64,000 bases of DNA from CAYFVU01 sp964594775 (GCA_964594775.1 CAZQNO010000008.1:1-64000), one strand, 5' to 3'. Shown: positions 34,933 through 44,423, counted from the stretch's first letter. Notes: generated by a model from the letters alone, not told the origin. Program-made: numbers and translations.

Positions 34933-35541
34933 ATGAGATCATTCATTGCTCTTTCCGCGGCCCTCTGGGAGGCCGTTCGTTTCATCGTGCTCTTTTTCCT
35001 CGCAACTGCCCGGTTTAACAGCAGCCTGAGCGGTGATGTGAGCATCTTCTTTATATGGCTGGCCTCGGCGGGCCTGATCCTCATCGTCGCCCTCTTTATG
35101 GCGGGGCTCTATCCCGATACCTACGGGCTCTACCTGCCTCTGGCGGCGGTTCTCAAGGGACTCCAGGTCGTCTTCGGGGTCGCGCTGGTCTTCTTCCTCC
35201 TGGCGGATTCCTCTCTCAGGGTCTCGTCAGGCGCCTCTGCACCCCTCGCTCGCTCCCTTTCCGTTATCCTGCCGGTGGCGGGAATGGATATCATCGCCCT
35301 TTTGCTGCTCCTGGCGGCGAATGTCCGCCGGCGACGTTCGGTCCCATCCGCGCTGCAGCCCTCCGATTCACCCGGCCCGGATAGAGCAAAAGGCTCAGGC
35401 GAAGCCTCCGCCGCTTCCAAAACCCGAGTGTTCTTCAAAAAAGAGAAAAGGGTGAAATCGACGAAAAAGTCTGGAAAGGACGCGAACGAAGAGTCGTCTC
35501 TGCCGGAAGCCCGGGTAACCGACGTAAACGAGGAGGAATAG
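34933..35541 (+). CDS. Membrane protein of unknown function
   Basis: A 202-residue protein with four hydrophobic segments in residues 5-125 and a hydrophilic, Lys/Ser/Glu-rich tail (130-202) likely cytoplasmic. No family recognised. The ATG is dictated by the promoter at 34898-34926. The tail codes GAGGAG just before its stop, and this serves as the ribosome binding site of the MinD-like gene that begins on the next base, so the two are co-translated. A link to flagellar or polarity functions is suggested only by that neighbour. Confidence 0.7.
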   Translation: MRSFIALSAALWEAVRFIVLFFLATARFNSSLSGDVSIFFIWLASAGLILIVALFMAGLYPDTYGLYLPLAAVLKGLQVVFGVALVFFLLADSSLRVSSGASAPLARSLSVILPVAGMDIIALLLLLAANVRRRRSVPSALQPSDSPGPDRAKGSGEASAASKTRVFFKKEKRVKSTKKSGKDANEESSLPEARVTDVNEEE

Positions 35542-36690
35542 ATGCAGATACTGCCGATTGCCAGCGGCAAGGGAGGCGTGGGGAAGTCTCTCGTGGCTAC
35601 CAACCTCGCCGTCGCCCTGGGGCAAAATGGAAAGAAGGTTGTATTGGCGGACCTCGATCTCGGCGCATCCAACCTCCATCTCACCCTCGGCATGAGCGGG
35701 ATGCGCACCGGCATAGGCACCTTTCTTAGCAACCGCAGCATGGCCTTTGAGGATATCATCGTTCCCACGGAGTACGAAAACCTCAGTTTCATTCCCGGAG
35801 ACGCCGAGATCCCCGGCATGGCGAATCTCAAAACGGGGCAGAAGACCAAGCTGATCAAGCGCCTCTATACGGTGGACGCCGATTTTCTCGTCCTCGATTT
35901 GGGGGCGGGGACCAACTTCAATACCCTCGATTTCTTTCTCAGTTCATCCTACGGAGTCATCGTAACCGCCCCGACCCTCACCGCCACCCTCAACGCCTAC
36001 CTCTTTTTGAAGAATATCGTCTTCAGATTGATGAACGCCACCTTTAAGAAGGGCAGCGCGGCGGCGGAGTACATAGAGTGGGTCAAGAAGGAAGGCACTC
36101 AGCTGCAGCGGGTCTACATTCCCAAGCTCCTCGACTATATTCGGCGGGAAGACCCGGAGAGTTACGAAGCGTTTCGCCGGAGGACGGCGAATTTTCACCC
36201 CATGCTGGTACTCAATCTCCTGGAGGATCCGAAAGATTCGCAGAAGGCGGAAAAAATTCGCCGTTCCTGCAGCGAATATTTGGGTATCGATATGGAACAC
36301 CTGGGAATAATTTACTACGATCATACACAGGAGGTTGCGCTGAGTTCGCGCATTCCCATCGTCGTGTATAAGCCCAATTCGGTGCTCAGCCAGGCGATCT
36401 ACCGCATCGCAGATAAGCTGATACAGCGGCGGGAAGAGGATAATCAGGGGAGTCTCCTGGATATCGAGACGCTCGATCAGAGTTATCAGGTCGCCGAGAT
36501 GGAGGCGGAGATCGACTTCGACGCCAAGGCCCGGGACATGGAGGACCTGCTTCACAGCGGAGCCCTCACCAGGGGAGATCTGATCGAGACGATCAAGGCG
36601 CAGCAGTATGAGATCAATTCGCTGAAGAAGGAGAACAATCTTCTCAAGCATCGCCTTCGCAGGGCGATGGACGAAGGATTTACCGTATAA
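35542..36690 (+). CDS. MinD/ParA-type P-loop ATPase (FlhG-like)
   Basis: A 382-residue protein with the deviant Walker A KGGVGKS (residues 10-16), the ADLDLGASNLHL switch segment and LVLDLGAGTNF as Walker B region. Residues 175-240 and 300-382 are extra: the last 60 residues are a coiled coil (IKAQQYEINSLKKENNLLKHRL). No amphipathic MinD membrane helix is obvious. In spirochaetes and other flagellates ATPases like this place or count flagella or polar structures. It is coupled to the FapA gene, 3 nt downstream. Confidence 0.88.
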   Translation: MQILPIASGKGGVGKSLVATNLAVALGQNGKKVVLADLDLGASNLHLTLGMSGMRTGIGTFLSNRSMAFEDIIVPTEYENLSFIPGDAEIPGMANLKTGQKTKLIKRLYTVDADFLVLDLGAGTNFNTLDFFLSSSYGVIVTAPTLTATLNAYLFLKNIVFRLMNATFKKGSAAAEYIEWVKKEGTQLQRVYIPKLLDYIRREDPESYEAFRRRTANFHPMLVLNLLEDPKDSQKAEKIRRSCSEYLGIDMEHLGIIYYDHTQEVALSSRIPIVVYKPNSVLSQAIYRIADKLIQRREEDNQGSLLDIETLDQSYQVAEMEAEIDFDAKARDMEDLLHSGALTRGDLIETIKAQQYEINSLKKENNLLKHRLRRAMDEGFTV

Positions 36691-36693
36691 AAA

Positions 36694-39600
36694 ATGCAGG
36701 CTAAGGGTACGCTTCAGATCCAGGTCGATGAGTCTCAGCTCAGCGCCTCGCTCGTTTTCACCCCGGCGGTGAACGGTCAAGAGTGGGACAAGGCGAAGCT
36801 CCTCGATCTTCTCGAGAAGAAGAAGATCGTAGAGGGCGTCGACGAGCTTGCCGTCGAGAAGGCCCTCGGCGAGTTCGCCCTTGCAAGCGAAGAACTCGAA
36901 GAGGCTGGAGACCAGTCGGCCGCCGAGGCGAACGTCGGCGAAGCGATTAGCCGCCTCATCGCCCGCGGTACGGCTCCCGTCGCCGGCGACACCGGCGCCT
37001 TCGAATGGAAGGAGTTACCCGTTCCCGAGGAATTCGCCGCCGACGTAGAGAGGGTCCTCAAGACCGCCGCAGCCCCGGAAATAACCCGTACCCGCAGCAA
37101 GAAGGTGAAGGTAAAAAAGAAGGTCGTGAAGAAGACGAAGCTTCCCTTCGGAAAGCCTAAGGAAGAGATCGTCGAGAACACGGAGACGCAGAGCTGGGAG
37201 GAGCCGGTCAACATAGATCCCAAGGTGCTGCAGTCCGGTTGGGCCGAAGAGGGAGAGGTCCTGGCCGAATGGAAGGAGGGTGAGACGGGGACGGTCGGCA
37301 AGTCGGTCTACGGCAAGCCTCTCCTTTGGAACGAGGACGACAAGGAGGAGTTTTTCGGCGGCCGTGGCGTGAAGGTCACGAAGAAGTCGGTGGAGGCGGA
37401 GGCAGGCGGCGTTCTTCGCCGAGGGAAGAACTGGGTGGAGATCATCCCCTTCAGCAGGCACGATTGGGAGCTCGGCCTCTCTAAGGACCAGGCCACCTGT
37501 TACATCGATTTCAATCCGGGGGCCTCTCACGCCTCTCCGCCTACCGCCGCGCAGATCCGGGAAAAGGCGAAGGAAATCGGCTTTCCCGAAGAGGAGCTGC
37601 TGCCGGAAAAGGACATCTCGATAATCGTCGGCAACGCCGTATCGGCGGGCAAGACCCTGGAAAAGGCGCCCATTTCCGTCGACCGGGACGGCTCGTTTTC
37701 CGTCGACGCGAGTGACGACAAGTTGAAGGGCCTGCTCAACGCGGTGAAGGGCGGCGGCCGGGGAGCCCCCCTCGTGCTCAAGGAGGTGGGGGCGGCGATA
37801 AAGAACAGCGGCTTCAAGGGGATGGACTACGAGAAGATCAAGCAGGATCTCCTCGAGTTTCAAAAAGGACCCGAAAGGGAGCTGAAAGATTACCTCCTGG
37901 CAGAGGGAAAGCCTCCCGCCGAGGGCGAAGACCGGACCGTCGAATATACCTGCCCCTTTGTTGAAGAGAAGGAATTGGAGCAGCTACAGAGGGTTGAGGA
38001 GTTGGGGCCGGAGATCCTAAAGCGTTATGCTTCTCTCGGCGAGTATCCGCTTCAGACGGTAACGAAGATGGCCGCCGTGCGAAAGAATTCCGTGGTGGCA
38101 AATCTCGCCGGCAGCGGCAAGGGAGAGGACGGGCTGGATGTGTTTGGCGCCAAGATCGAAGGGGGAAAGGGCAGCGATCCGATGGTCACCCTCTTAGAGA
38201 ACATCGAGCGGCGGGAAGACGAATACTACGCTCTGGAAGACGGGATCCTCGATGTAATAGAGGGGGAATCCCAAGAAGGGCTTACCCTGCGGGTCCGGGA
38301 GCACGTGGACAGCGTGGTCTACGTACAGTTGGCCGAAGATAACATGAAGGCCTTCCTCACCCTCAGTCCCGCTCGAGGGACCGGAGAAGCCCTCAGTCTG
38401 GAAAAGGTCAACGCAACTCTCGACGAAAACGGGGTTAAGAAGGGCCTCGACAGCAAGGCTATTACCGAGGCCATCGAGAAGGCGAAGCGGGGTGAGCTGG
38501 TGGAGAAGGTGCCGGTTGCGGAGGGAATACCGCCGATCGACCCCGGTACGAGCAGGCTCAAGTTCCACGTCCGGCGGGCGACGGGCAAGGCCCTCACCCT
38601 AAAGGAAGACGGGCAGGCGGACTACAAGAACCAGGACAAGATTACCTCGGTGGAGAAGGACCAGCTCATCGCCGAAATCATATCTTCCGACACCATGCCC
38701 AAGGACGGCTGGGATGTCACGGGCAAGCCGATAAAGGCGAAGGAGCCGCCCCCCCTGGCCCTCGATATAGGGAAGGGACTACGCCAGGAGACACAGGAAA
38801 ACGGGGACATTTACCTCTATGCGGAGAACAGCGGCGAGGTCTACTACGACCAGAGACGCCTCGAGGTCACTTCGATCCACACGGTGGAGGGAGATGTGGG
38901 GATGAAGTCGGGGAATATCAAGTTTCCCGGCGAAGTGCAGGTAAAGGGAAACGTCCACGAGGGTTTCTACGTGATGGCCGGCGGAGGGGTGAAGGTGGCG
39001 GGCAACGCTGAAGCCTGCCTCATCTCTTCGGGGCATACGGTAACCGTCATGCAGGGTATCGTCGGCGCAAACAAGGCGGCTATTAGGGCAAAGGAGCACA
39101 TCGAGACCACCTTTGTCGAGCAGGCCACCCTCTTAGCGGTAGGGGACGTCCGTATCAAGAACTCCTGCCTGCGCTGCGATGTGAAGTGCAACGGTTCTCT
39201 GCAGCTTGTCGGAGACAAGGGCGATCTGGTTGGAGGAAAGGTATACACCCGCCGCGGCATAGATGCGCACAACATCGGCAACGATAAGGGGGCGAAGACC
39301 ACCATCAGCTTCGGACAGGACTATCTGGTGGCCGACCAGATAGAGCAGCAGGAGAAGAAAATCCAACAGATCAAAGATTACCTCACCAAGCTGGACGGGA
39401 TGATGAACCGGGCCGAGAAGGACGGTGACCGAAAGAAGCTCGATGCGGCCCGGCAGCAGAAGCTCAAGTACATGAAGGAGATAGAGAAGCGGAGCATGCA
39501 CCTCTTCAGCCTCCGGGAGCGCTACGAAGAGCATTTCGAATCGATACTGCGCGTCCGCGGCACGATCTATCCCGGGGTGATTCTGGAGAGTCACGGGCGT

Positions 39601-39843
39601 TTCTACGAGGTCTCTAAGCCGAAGGAGCGGATTGCCTTCGTGTTCAATTCCACCAGCGGGAGGATCGAAGAGGAGCCCCTTGAGAAGGCGGAAAAGGCGG
39701 AGAAGGCCGGAGAGTCTGGAAAGCCCGATCAGCCGGAGCCGGCCGGCTCGGCCGAGCCGGCGGCAGCAGGCGCCGAACAGGCTCAGCAGCCCGAACAGCC
39801 CGATCAGCCGGAGCCGGAAGTAAAAACCGAGGCGCCGGCATAG
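36694..39843 (+). CDS. Very large FapA (DUF342) family protein
   Basis: A 1049-residue protein; family members are usually about 450-650. The FapA core is at residues about 630-980: SDTMPKDGWDVTGKPI, the right-handed beta-helix (EGDVGMKSGNIKFPGEVQVKG onward, polymer-forming-cytoskeletal-like repeats) and a coiled coil at 885-945. Residues 1-600 are an acidic/basic mixed region with a Lys-rich stretch (KVKVKKKVVKKTKLPFGK) and at least two more repeats of the DUF342 N-terminal type. The last 65 residues are a Pro/Glu/Gln/Ala repeat tail. FapA proteins are linked to flagellar placement or cytoskeletal scaffolds, which fits the MinD-like neighbour. Confidence 0.85.
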   Translation: MQAKGTLQIQVDESQLSASLVFTPAVNGQEWDKAKLLDLLEKKKIVEGVDELAVEKALGEFALASEELEEAGDQSAAEANVGEAISRLIARGTAPVAGDTGAFEWKELPVPEEFAADVERVLKTAAAPEITRTRSKKVKVKKKVVKKTKLPFGKPKEEIVENTETQSWEEPVNIDPKVLQSGWAEEGEVLAEWKEGETGTVGKSVYGKPLLWNEDDKEEFFGGRGVKVTKKSVEAEAGGVLRRGKNWVEIIPFSRHDWELGLSKDQATCYIDFNPGASHASPPTAAQIREKAKEIGFPEEELLPEKDISIIVGNAVSAGKTLEKAPISVDRDGSFSVDASDDKLKGLLNAVKGGGRGAPLVLKEVGAAIKNSGFKGMDYEKIKQDLLEFQKGPERELKDYLLAEGKPPAEGEDRTVEYTCPFVEEKELEQLQRVEELGPEILKRYASLGEYPLQTVTKMAAVRKNSVVANLAGSGKGEDGLDVFGAKIEGGKGSDPMVTLLENIERREDEYYALEDGILDVIEGESQEGLTLRVREHVDSVVYVQLAEDNMKAFLTLSPARGTGEALSLEKVNATLDENGVKKGLDSKAITEAIEKAKRGELVEKVPVAEGIPPIDPGTSRLKFHVRRATGKALTLKEDGQADYKNQDKITSVEKDQLIAEIISSDTMPKDGWDVTGKPIKAKEPPPLALDIGKGLRQETQENGDIYLYAENSGEVYYDQRRLEVTSIHTVEGDVGMKSGNIKFPGEVQVKGNVHEGFYVMAGGGVKVAGNAEACLISSGHTVTVMQGIVGANKAAIRAKEHIETTFVEQATLLAVGDVRIKNSCLRCDVKCNGSLQLVGDKGDLVGGKVYTRRGIDAHNIGNDKGAKTTISFGQDYLVADQIEQQEKKIQQIKDYLTKLDGMMNRAEKDGDRKKLDAARQQKLKYMKEIEKRSMHLFSLRERYEEHFESILRVRGTIYPGVILESHGRFYEVSKPKERIAFVFNSTSGRIEEEPLEKAEKAEKAGESGKPDQPEPAGSAEPAAAGAEQAQQPEQPDQPEPEVKTEAPA

Positions 39844-39874
39844 ACCGAATAAACCATAAGAGAAGGAGCAGCCA

Positions 39875-40816
39875 GTGCCCGCATACATAGAATTTCCCTC
39901 TTGGATACGCCCCACCATCATTCCCGGGCTCCCGTTTCACTGGTACGGCATGATGTATCTCGTCGCTTTTTTCATTACCTATCTTCTCGTGCGAAGGCAG
40001 GTAAAAGAGCAGGAACTCGACTATACGGACGACGAAATAACGGACCTCTTTTTCTACGCCATTGTCGGGCTGCTGGTGGGCGCGCGTATCCTTGCCGCTC
40101 TCGTCTACGACCCCTCGGGCTACTATCTTGCCAAGCCCTGGATGATCTTCTGGCCCTTCGACGAAGAGATGAATTTTACCGGTTTTCAGGGCATGAGCTA
40201 CCACGGCGGGCTTCTTGGCGTCATACTGATGGGACTCATTTTCGCAAAGCGGAGAAAGAAAAATTTCTTCGATCTTGCCGATCTCTTCGTGGCGGGTATT
40301 CCCCTCGGTTACACCTTCGGACGGCTGGGAAACTTCATCAACGGCGAGCTCTGGGGCCGGGTTACCGCCGGCCCCCTGGGAATGATATTTCCCCACGCTC
40401 CGCCCTTTTCCACCCGGCACGAATGGGTGCGCCGCATCGCCGACGAAGCGGGGATTTCCTCCCGGGAGGGAGGCCTTGTCGATTTGCCCCGCCATCCCTC
40501 TCAACTCTACGAGGCCTTCTTTGAGGGGATCGTGCTCTGGCTGCTGCTCTGGTTCGTCTTTCGACCCCGGCGGCGTTTTACCGGTCAGCTCTTGGGCATC
40601 TACCTCATCGGTTACGGGATTGTTCGTTTCGTCATTGAATATTTCCGTGAGCCGGACATCGGGATCGGCTATCCTCTGAGCTTTGCCGCAGAGACGGAGC
40701 CCCAGGCCCTCTTTCTCTCCCTCTGGAACTTTACGACCGGGCAGATTCTCTGCGCGGGGATGATTCTTTTAGGGGCGGCTATTCTCTTCTTTCGGCGGAA
40801 CAAGGGGCTCGAATAA
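39875..40816 (+). CDS. lgt: Phosphatidylglycerol--prolipoprotein diacylglyceryl transferase
   Basis: A 313-residue polytopic membrane enzyme starting at GTG with AGAAGGAG 7 nt upstream. It carries FHWYGMMYLVAF, the GMSYHGGLLG loop and the invariant GRLGNFINGELWGR signature. It adds diacylglycerol to the lipobox Cys, and so should process the lipoprotein at 20.1 kb. Three hydrophobic C-terminal helices and RNKG end complete the fold. Confidence 0.95.
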   Translation: MPAYIEFPSWIRPTIIPGLPFHWYGMMYLVAFFITYLLVRRQVKEQELDYTDDEITDLFFYAIVGLLVGARILAALVYDPSGYYLAKPWMIFWPFDEEMNFTGFQGMSYHGGLLGVILMGLIFAKRRKKNFFDLADLFVAGIPLGYTFGRLGNFINGELWGRVTAGPLGMIFPHAPPFSTRHEWVRRIADEAGISSREGGLVDLPRHPSQLYEAFFEGIVLWLLLWFVFRPRRRFTGQLLGIYLIGYGIVRFVIEYFREPDIGIGYPLSFAAETEPQALFLSLWNFTTGQILCAGMILLGAAILFFRRNKGLE

Positions 40817-40825
40817 GGGCCCCTC

Positions 40826-41881
40826 TCAGTCAAGCTTCTCTTTTACATCGGAGTAGGTCCGGTAGATATCCCGTATTTTCTCCGTATTCGAGAGAAAGGC
40901 GTCTACCGCACCGGGGTCGAAATGCTTTTCCCTCTCCGAGCGTATCAGTTCGATGGCTTTTTCGAAGCTCCACGGTTCCTTGTAGGGACGCTTGGAAGTA
41001 AGGGCGTCGAAGACATCCACCACCGCTACAATGCGGCCGCAGAGGGGAATATCCCCGCCGGCGAGTCCGTTCGGATAGCCGCTTCCGTCCCACTTCTCGT
41101 GATGACTGATGGCGATTTCCGCTCCCGTTTTGAGATAGGGGCTCTGCGTTTTGGATATTATCTCGAAGCCCTTGCTGGTGTGGGTCTTCATGAGTTCGAA
41201 TTCCCGCCGGTCGAGTTTTCCCGGTTTTAGGAGAATGGTATCGGAGATCCCTATCTTACCGATGTCGTGCAGGGGAGCGGCGCGGTAGATGCGGTTCTGC
41301 AGGTCCGAGTCGTCGGTAAGGATTTCGGCGATGGTGAGAGAGTATTTTGCCACTCGTACGGTGTGCTCTCCCGTTTCCGGGTCCTTATACTCGGCGGCGT
41401 TTGCCAAGACCTTCAGGGTTTCATCTTCCCGCTGACGGATTCCCTCCGTGGCCGTGCGGACCTCCTCCCTCAACATGTCCGCCCAGTTCTTGTAGAGCAG
41501 CTGGCTCTGCCTCAGCTGCTTGAGATTCTCTACCCTGGCGCTGAACTCGGGAAGATTGAGGGGTTTGTTGAGAAAGTCCGTGGCTCCGGCCTTTAGGGCC
41601 TGCAGTTTTAGCTCGTTATTCGAACTCACCGCGGTAATCATGATGATAGGAATGTCGGGGTGGGTCTTCCGTGCCTCCTCGATGAAGGCAATACCGTCCA
41701 TCACCGGCATCATGTAGTCGATAAAGATCAGGTCGATGACCTGCTGCTTTATGAAATCCAGGGCTTCGAGAGGTTTGGTAAAACTATCCACCTCTAAGCC
41801 GAGTTTCTGAGACATTTCCTCGATGAGCATGAGGTTGAGCTTTTCATCGTCTACCGAAAGAGCCTTCAATTTTCGAGCCAT
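40826..41881 (-). CDS. Response regulator with HD-GYP output domain
   Basis: A 351-residue protein. Residues 1-125 are a receiver (DDE at 11-13, phospho-Asp55 in FIDYMMPVMDG, Lys in NKPLNL). Residues 155-345 are an HD-GYP domain: GEHTVRVAKYS, LHDIGKIGISD, HHEKWDGSGYPNGL, and the VVDVFDAL segment, all metal-binding and GYP residues intact. Such proteins hydrolyse cyclic di-GMP. Divergent from an Hpt gene, so a phosphorelay between them is plausible. Its start codon lies 6 nt from the -10 box. Confidence 0.95.
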   Translation of the reverse strand: MARKLKALSVDDEKLNLMLIEEMSQKLGLEVDSFTKPLEALDFIKQQVIDLIFIDYMMPVMDGIAFIEEARKTHPDIPIIMITAVSSNNELKLQALKAGATDFLNKPLNLPEFSARVENLKQLRQSQLLYKNWADMLREEVRTATEGIRQREDETLKVLANAAEYKDPETGEHTVRVAKYSLTIAEILTDDSDLQNRIYRAAPLHDIGKIGISDTILLKPGKLDRREFELMKTHTSKGFEIISKTQSPYLKTGAEIAISHHEKWDGSGYPNGLAGGDIPLCGRIVAVVDVFDALTSKRPYKEPWSFEKAIELIRSEREKHFDPGAVDAFLSNTEKIRDIYRTYSDVKEKLD

Positions 41882-41887
41882 GAGAAA

Positions 41888-41916
41888 AGTATAATAAAGA
41901 GCCCGGTATATCGCAA
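41888..41916 (-). promoter_or_regulatory. Promoter of the HD-GYP gene, leaderless geometry
   Basis: Minus strand: TTGCGA (41911-41916), 17-bp spacer, TATACT (41888-41893), 6 nt, ATG (41879-41881). No Shine-Dalgarno. Confidence 0.6.
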
Positions 41917-41929
41917 CTCACCGTGCACA

Positions 41930-41958
41930 AGAATCGCTGGAAACACCCCAGCGATTCT
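41930..41958. repeat. 11-bp perfect inverted repeat in divergent region
   Basis: AGAATCGCTGG (41930-41940) and its complement (41948-41958) with a 7-nt spacer. It lies between the two divergent promoters, 10 bp upstream of the hpt -35 box, a position suited to a regulator binding site. Confidence 0.6.
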
Positions 41959-41967
41959 CATTTGGCC

Positions 41968-41997
41968 TTGACAGGAGGAAAAGCGGAGACGTACACT
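41968..41997 (+). promoter_or_regulatory. Promoter of the hpt/alpha-galactosidase genes
   Basis: TTGACA at 41968-41973, 18-bp spacer, TACACT at 41992-41997; the ATG follows at 42018 after a short leader. Confidence 0.6.
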
Positions 41998-42017
41998 TAT
42001 ACGAGGATAAAAACGCG

Positions 42018-42386
42018 ATGCCGAAAAATCAAAGCACCCTTTTCCGTTTGGAGGAGGCACAGAAGAGCCTGGACCTCGATACCGGCTTCATACTCGAGCT
42101 TGTGGAGGACTTTATCGAAAGCGGAGAGAGCTTTCTCTCACCCCTTCGCCGGGCCTTGGAAGATGAAGATTATGCGGAACTCCTCGAGCGTTCTCATAGA
42201 CTAAAGGGGACCGCCGCGAATCTGCGGGTCAACGCAATCTCCGCTAAGACTTTGGAATTGGAGCAGGCGGCAAAGCAGGAAGAGGAGGAAAGCTGCCGCA
42301 GCCGGCTTCTCGAGCTGGAACGGCTCTTCTCCGCCCTCGAAGAGGAATTCCGCCTCGATCACCGCGACGGGAGCGGCTCTTGGTGA
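42018..42386 (+). CDS. Hpt-domain phosphotransfer protein
   Basis: A 122-residue helical protein. FIESGESFLSPLRRALEDEDYAELLERSHRLKGTAANLRV contains the phosphoacceptor His in the HRLKGTAANL motif (His-x2-Lys-Gly), the hallmark of Hpt domains. It is encoded alone, without a kinase. The receiver/HD-GYP gene is transcribed in the opposite direction from the same intergenic region, so the two may be successive steps of one relay ending in c-di-GMP control. Its stop overlaps the next start. Confidence 0.88.
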   Translation: MPKNQSTLFRLEEAQKSLDLDTGFILELVEDFIESGESFLSPLRRALEDEDYAELLERSHRLKGTAANLRVNAISAKTLELEQAAKQEEEESCRSRLLELERLFSALEEEFRLDHRDGSGSW

Positions 42387-44413
42387 GTTTCCGGTATTCT
42401 CCCGTTGCAGGGGGCGGTGTCCGGGAGGCTGCGATCGTCTCTTTTGAAGCGAAAGAGGGGGGACTGCCGGCGATGCCGCGGATCCGTCTCATTCGCGAAG
42501 AGGCGGAGAGTGGAGACAGACCGGGGAGAATTGACGTGCTCGTAGAGACTCGGGAGGCGATACGGGCCCAATCCCTCAGCCTGAAATTTTCCGTTTCCAT
42601 CGAGGATATTTCGCGGGTCTATGCCAACGGTTTTCAGAGCTGGACGGAGAGCAGGGAATTCTCCCGGAATGAGCGGATGCGCGGACTCAACCCCTTCCTC
42701 AAGCCCGCCGCCCGGCGTTATCGGCTGGAGAACTACGGAGACTACCGGTTCGCCCGGTATTCCGGCCGCCCGGGACGTTTCCACGGCTATACCTATATGT
42801 ACTTTCTTCGCGAGAAGGCCGGTGAGAGGATACTCGAGCTCTGGGCGGATCTCGACGAGTCCCACGGCTACACCCGCTTCGTGTGGGACTGGCAGCGGGG
42901 CGAACTGCTGGTCGAGAAGGACTGTGAGGGGCTGGTCCTCGAGGGTGGAGAACTCCTTCTCTCGCTAAAAACCTTCTCCGGCTCGGAGAACGAAGTCTTC
43001 GACGCCTACTTTTCCTACTTTGGAGACTTTATCGATCCCGAGCCAAAGGCAGGGTGGTGCAGCTGGTACAATCACTACAGCGGGATTACCGAGGAGACGG
43101 TGAGGATCAATCTCGAGGTCTTCCGCTCGAAGGGAATTCCCCTCGATATCTTTCAGATAGACGACGGCTGGCAGCGGGCCCTGGGAGACTGGATGGAGAC
43201 GGACATTTCCTTCCCCTCCGGGATGGCATCTCTTGCCGAGAGTATTCGCGGCGCGGGCTATCAGGCGGGACTCTGGATCGCGCCCTTTCTCGTGGAGGAG
43301 AAGGCCCAAGTGTTCCGGGAGCATCCGGACTGGTGCATCCGCGGAGAGAAGGGAGACCCCCTGCTCATCGGCTGCAACCCCTTTCAATGGAGCGGCCGCT
43401 TCTACGCCCTCGACCCCCTCTACCCCCAGGTCGGTGAGTATCTCAGGAAGGTCTTTCGTACCATTTTCGAAGAGTGGGGCTTCTCCTTCGTCAAGCTCGA
43501 CTTTCTCTATGCCGCGGCCCTGCAGCCGCGGGAGGGGATGAGCCGGGGGCGGATCATGTTCGAGGCCCTCCGAATGCTCAGGGAGTACACGAAGGGCAGG
43601 CTGACTCTCGGCTGCGGTGTGCCTATCGGCAGTGCCTTCGGCCGTTTCGACTACTGCCGGATCGGTGCCGACGCGGCACCGGTCTGGGAAGACGGTAAAC
43701 TTCTGTTCGCCGGTTATCGGGAACGGGTCTCTACCCGCAACTCCCTGCGCAGCACTATCGGACGGCACCAGCTCTCCGGCAGGGCCTTCGGCAACGATCC
43801 GGATGTCTTTATTCTCCGTGAGCATAATCAGAAGATGAGCCGGCAGCAGCGGCGCAGCCTCTTCATTATCAATCAGATCTACGGCAGGCTGCTCTTTACC
43901 AGCGACAACCCGGCGGACTACGACAGAGACACCCTGCGGCTCTACCTCTCCCAGTTTCCCCTCTCCCGGGTCTGCATCGAAGAGGCCGATGAGACGATGG
44001 TCCGCTTTCGGGTCGGAGAGCATCGCTATCTGGCCTGTCACAATCTTCGGTCCCGAAAAAGGGAGCGGGAACTGCCGAAGGGACGGTATTACGGCTTCGA
44101 GGAGGGGTTCTTCGGCGGCGGTCCGCTTGTGCTCGATGCTTACCAAACCCGGCTCTATCTCCAGGTCGACGAAGAGCCCTACGCCGTCGCCGGATCTTCG
44201 GGACTCCTCTTCCCCGGCAGAGAGGTCTACGATTTTCGATTCAGCGGGGGACGGGTGGAATTCTCTCTTTGCGAAGGAGTGATGAACGAGGGGAGCATTT
44301 TCCTCAAGGTACCCTCCACGCTCGAAAAATGCGAGGTCAACGGCAGCACCTATCCCTGCGAAGAAATGGGCGACATGAAACTGGTCGTGATCCCCCGCGG
44401 CCGGCGGGAGTAA
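42383..44413 (+). CDS. Alpha-galactosidase, glycoside hydrolase family 36
   Basis: A 676-residue cytoplasmic enzyme (no signal peptide), start GTG at 42383 overlapping the hpt stop. The TIM barrel begins at about 230: AGWCSWYNHYSGIT, DIFQIDDGWQ, SFVKLDFLYAA with the nucleophile Asp, and CRIGADAAPVW with the acid/base Asp. An N-terminal beta-sandwich (FSVSIEDISRVYANGFQSWTE) and a C-terminal beta domain complete the GH36 layout. It releases alpha-linked galactose from oligosaccharides. Linkage to an hpt gene is unusual and there is no sugar transporter beside it. Confidence 0.9.
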   Translation: MSFRYSPVAGGGVREAAIVSFEAKEGGLPAMPRIRLIREEAESGDRPGRIDVLVETREAIRAQSLSLKFSVSIEDISRVYANGFQSWTESREFSRNERMRGLNPFLKPAARRYRLENYGDYRFARYSGRPGRFHGYTYMYFLREKAGERILELWADLDESHGYTRFVWDWQRGELLVEKDCEGLVLEGGELLLSLKTFSGSENEVFDAYFSYFGDFIDPEPKAGWCSWYNHYSGITEETVRINLEVFRSKGIPLDIFQIDDGWQRALGDWMETDISFPSGMASLAESIRGAGYQAGLWIAPFLVEEKAQVFREHPDWCIRGEKGDPLLIGCNPFQWSGRFYALDPLYPQVGEYLRKVFRTIFEEWGFSFVKLDFLYAAALQPREGMSRGRIMFEALRMLREYTKGRLTLGCGVPIGSAFGRFDYCRIGADAAPVWEDGKLLFAGYRERVSTRNSLRSTIGRHQLSGRAFGNDPDVFILREHNQKMSRQQRRSLFIINQIYGRLLFTSDNPADYDRDTLRLYLSQFPLSRVCIEEADETMVRFRVGEHRYLACHNLRSRKRERELPKGRYYGFEEGFFGGGPLVLDAYQTRLYLQVDEEPYAVAGSSGLLFPGREVYDFRFSGGRVEFSLCEGVMNEGSIFLKVPSTLEKCEVNGSTYPCEEMGDMKLVVIPRGRRE

Positions 44414-44423
44414 TATCGCGGGA

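Noticed and set aside
39700..39840. Repeats at the end of the FapA gene as a possible mobile or CRISPR-like repeat
   Set aside because: They are degenerate in-frame codon repeats of a Pro/Glu/Gln/Ala tail.
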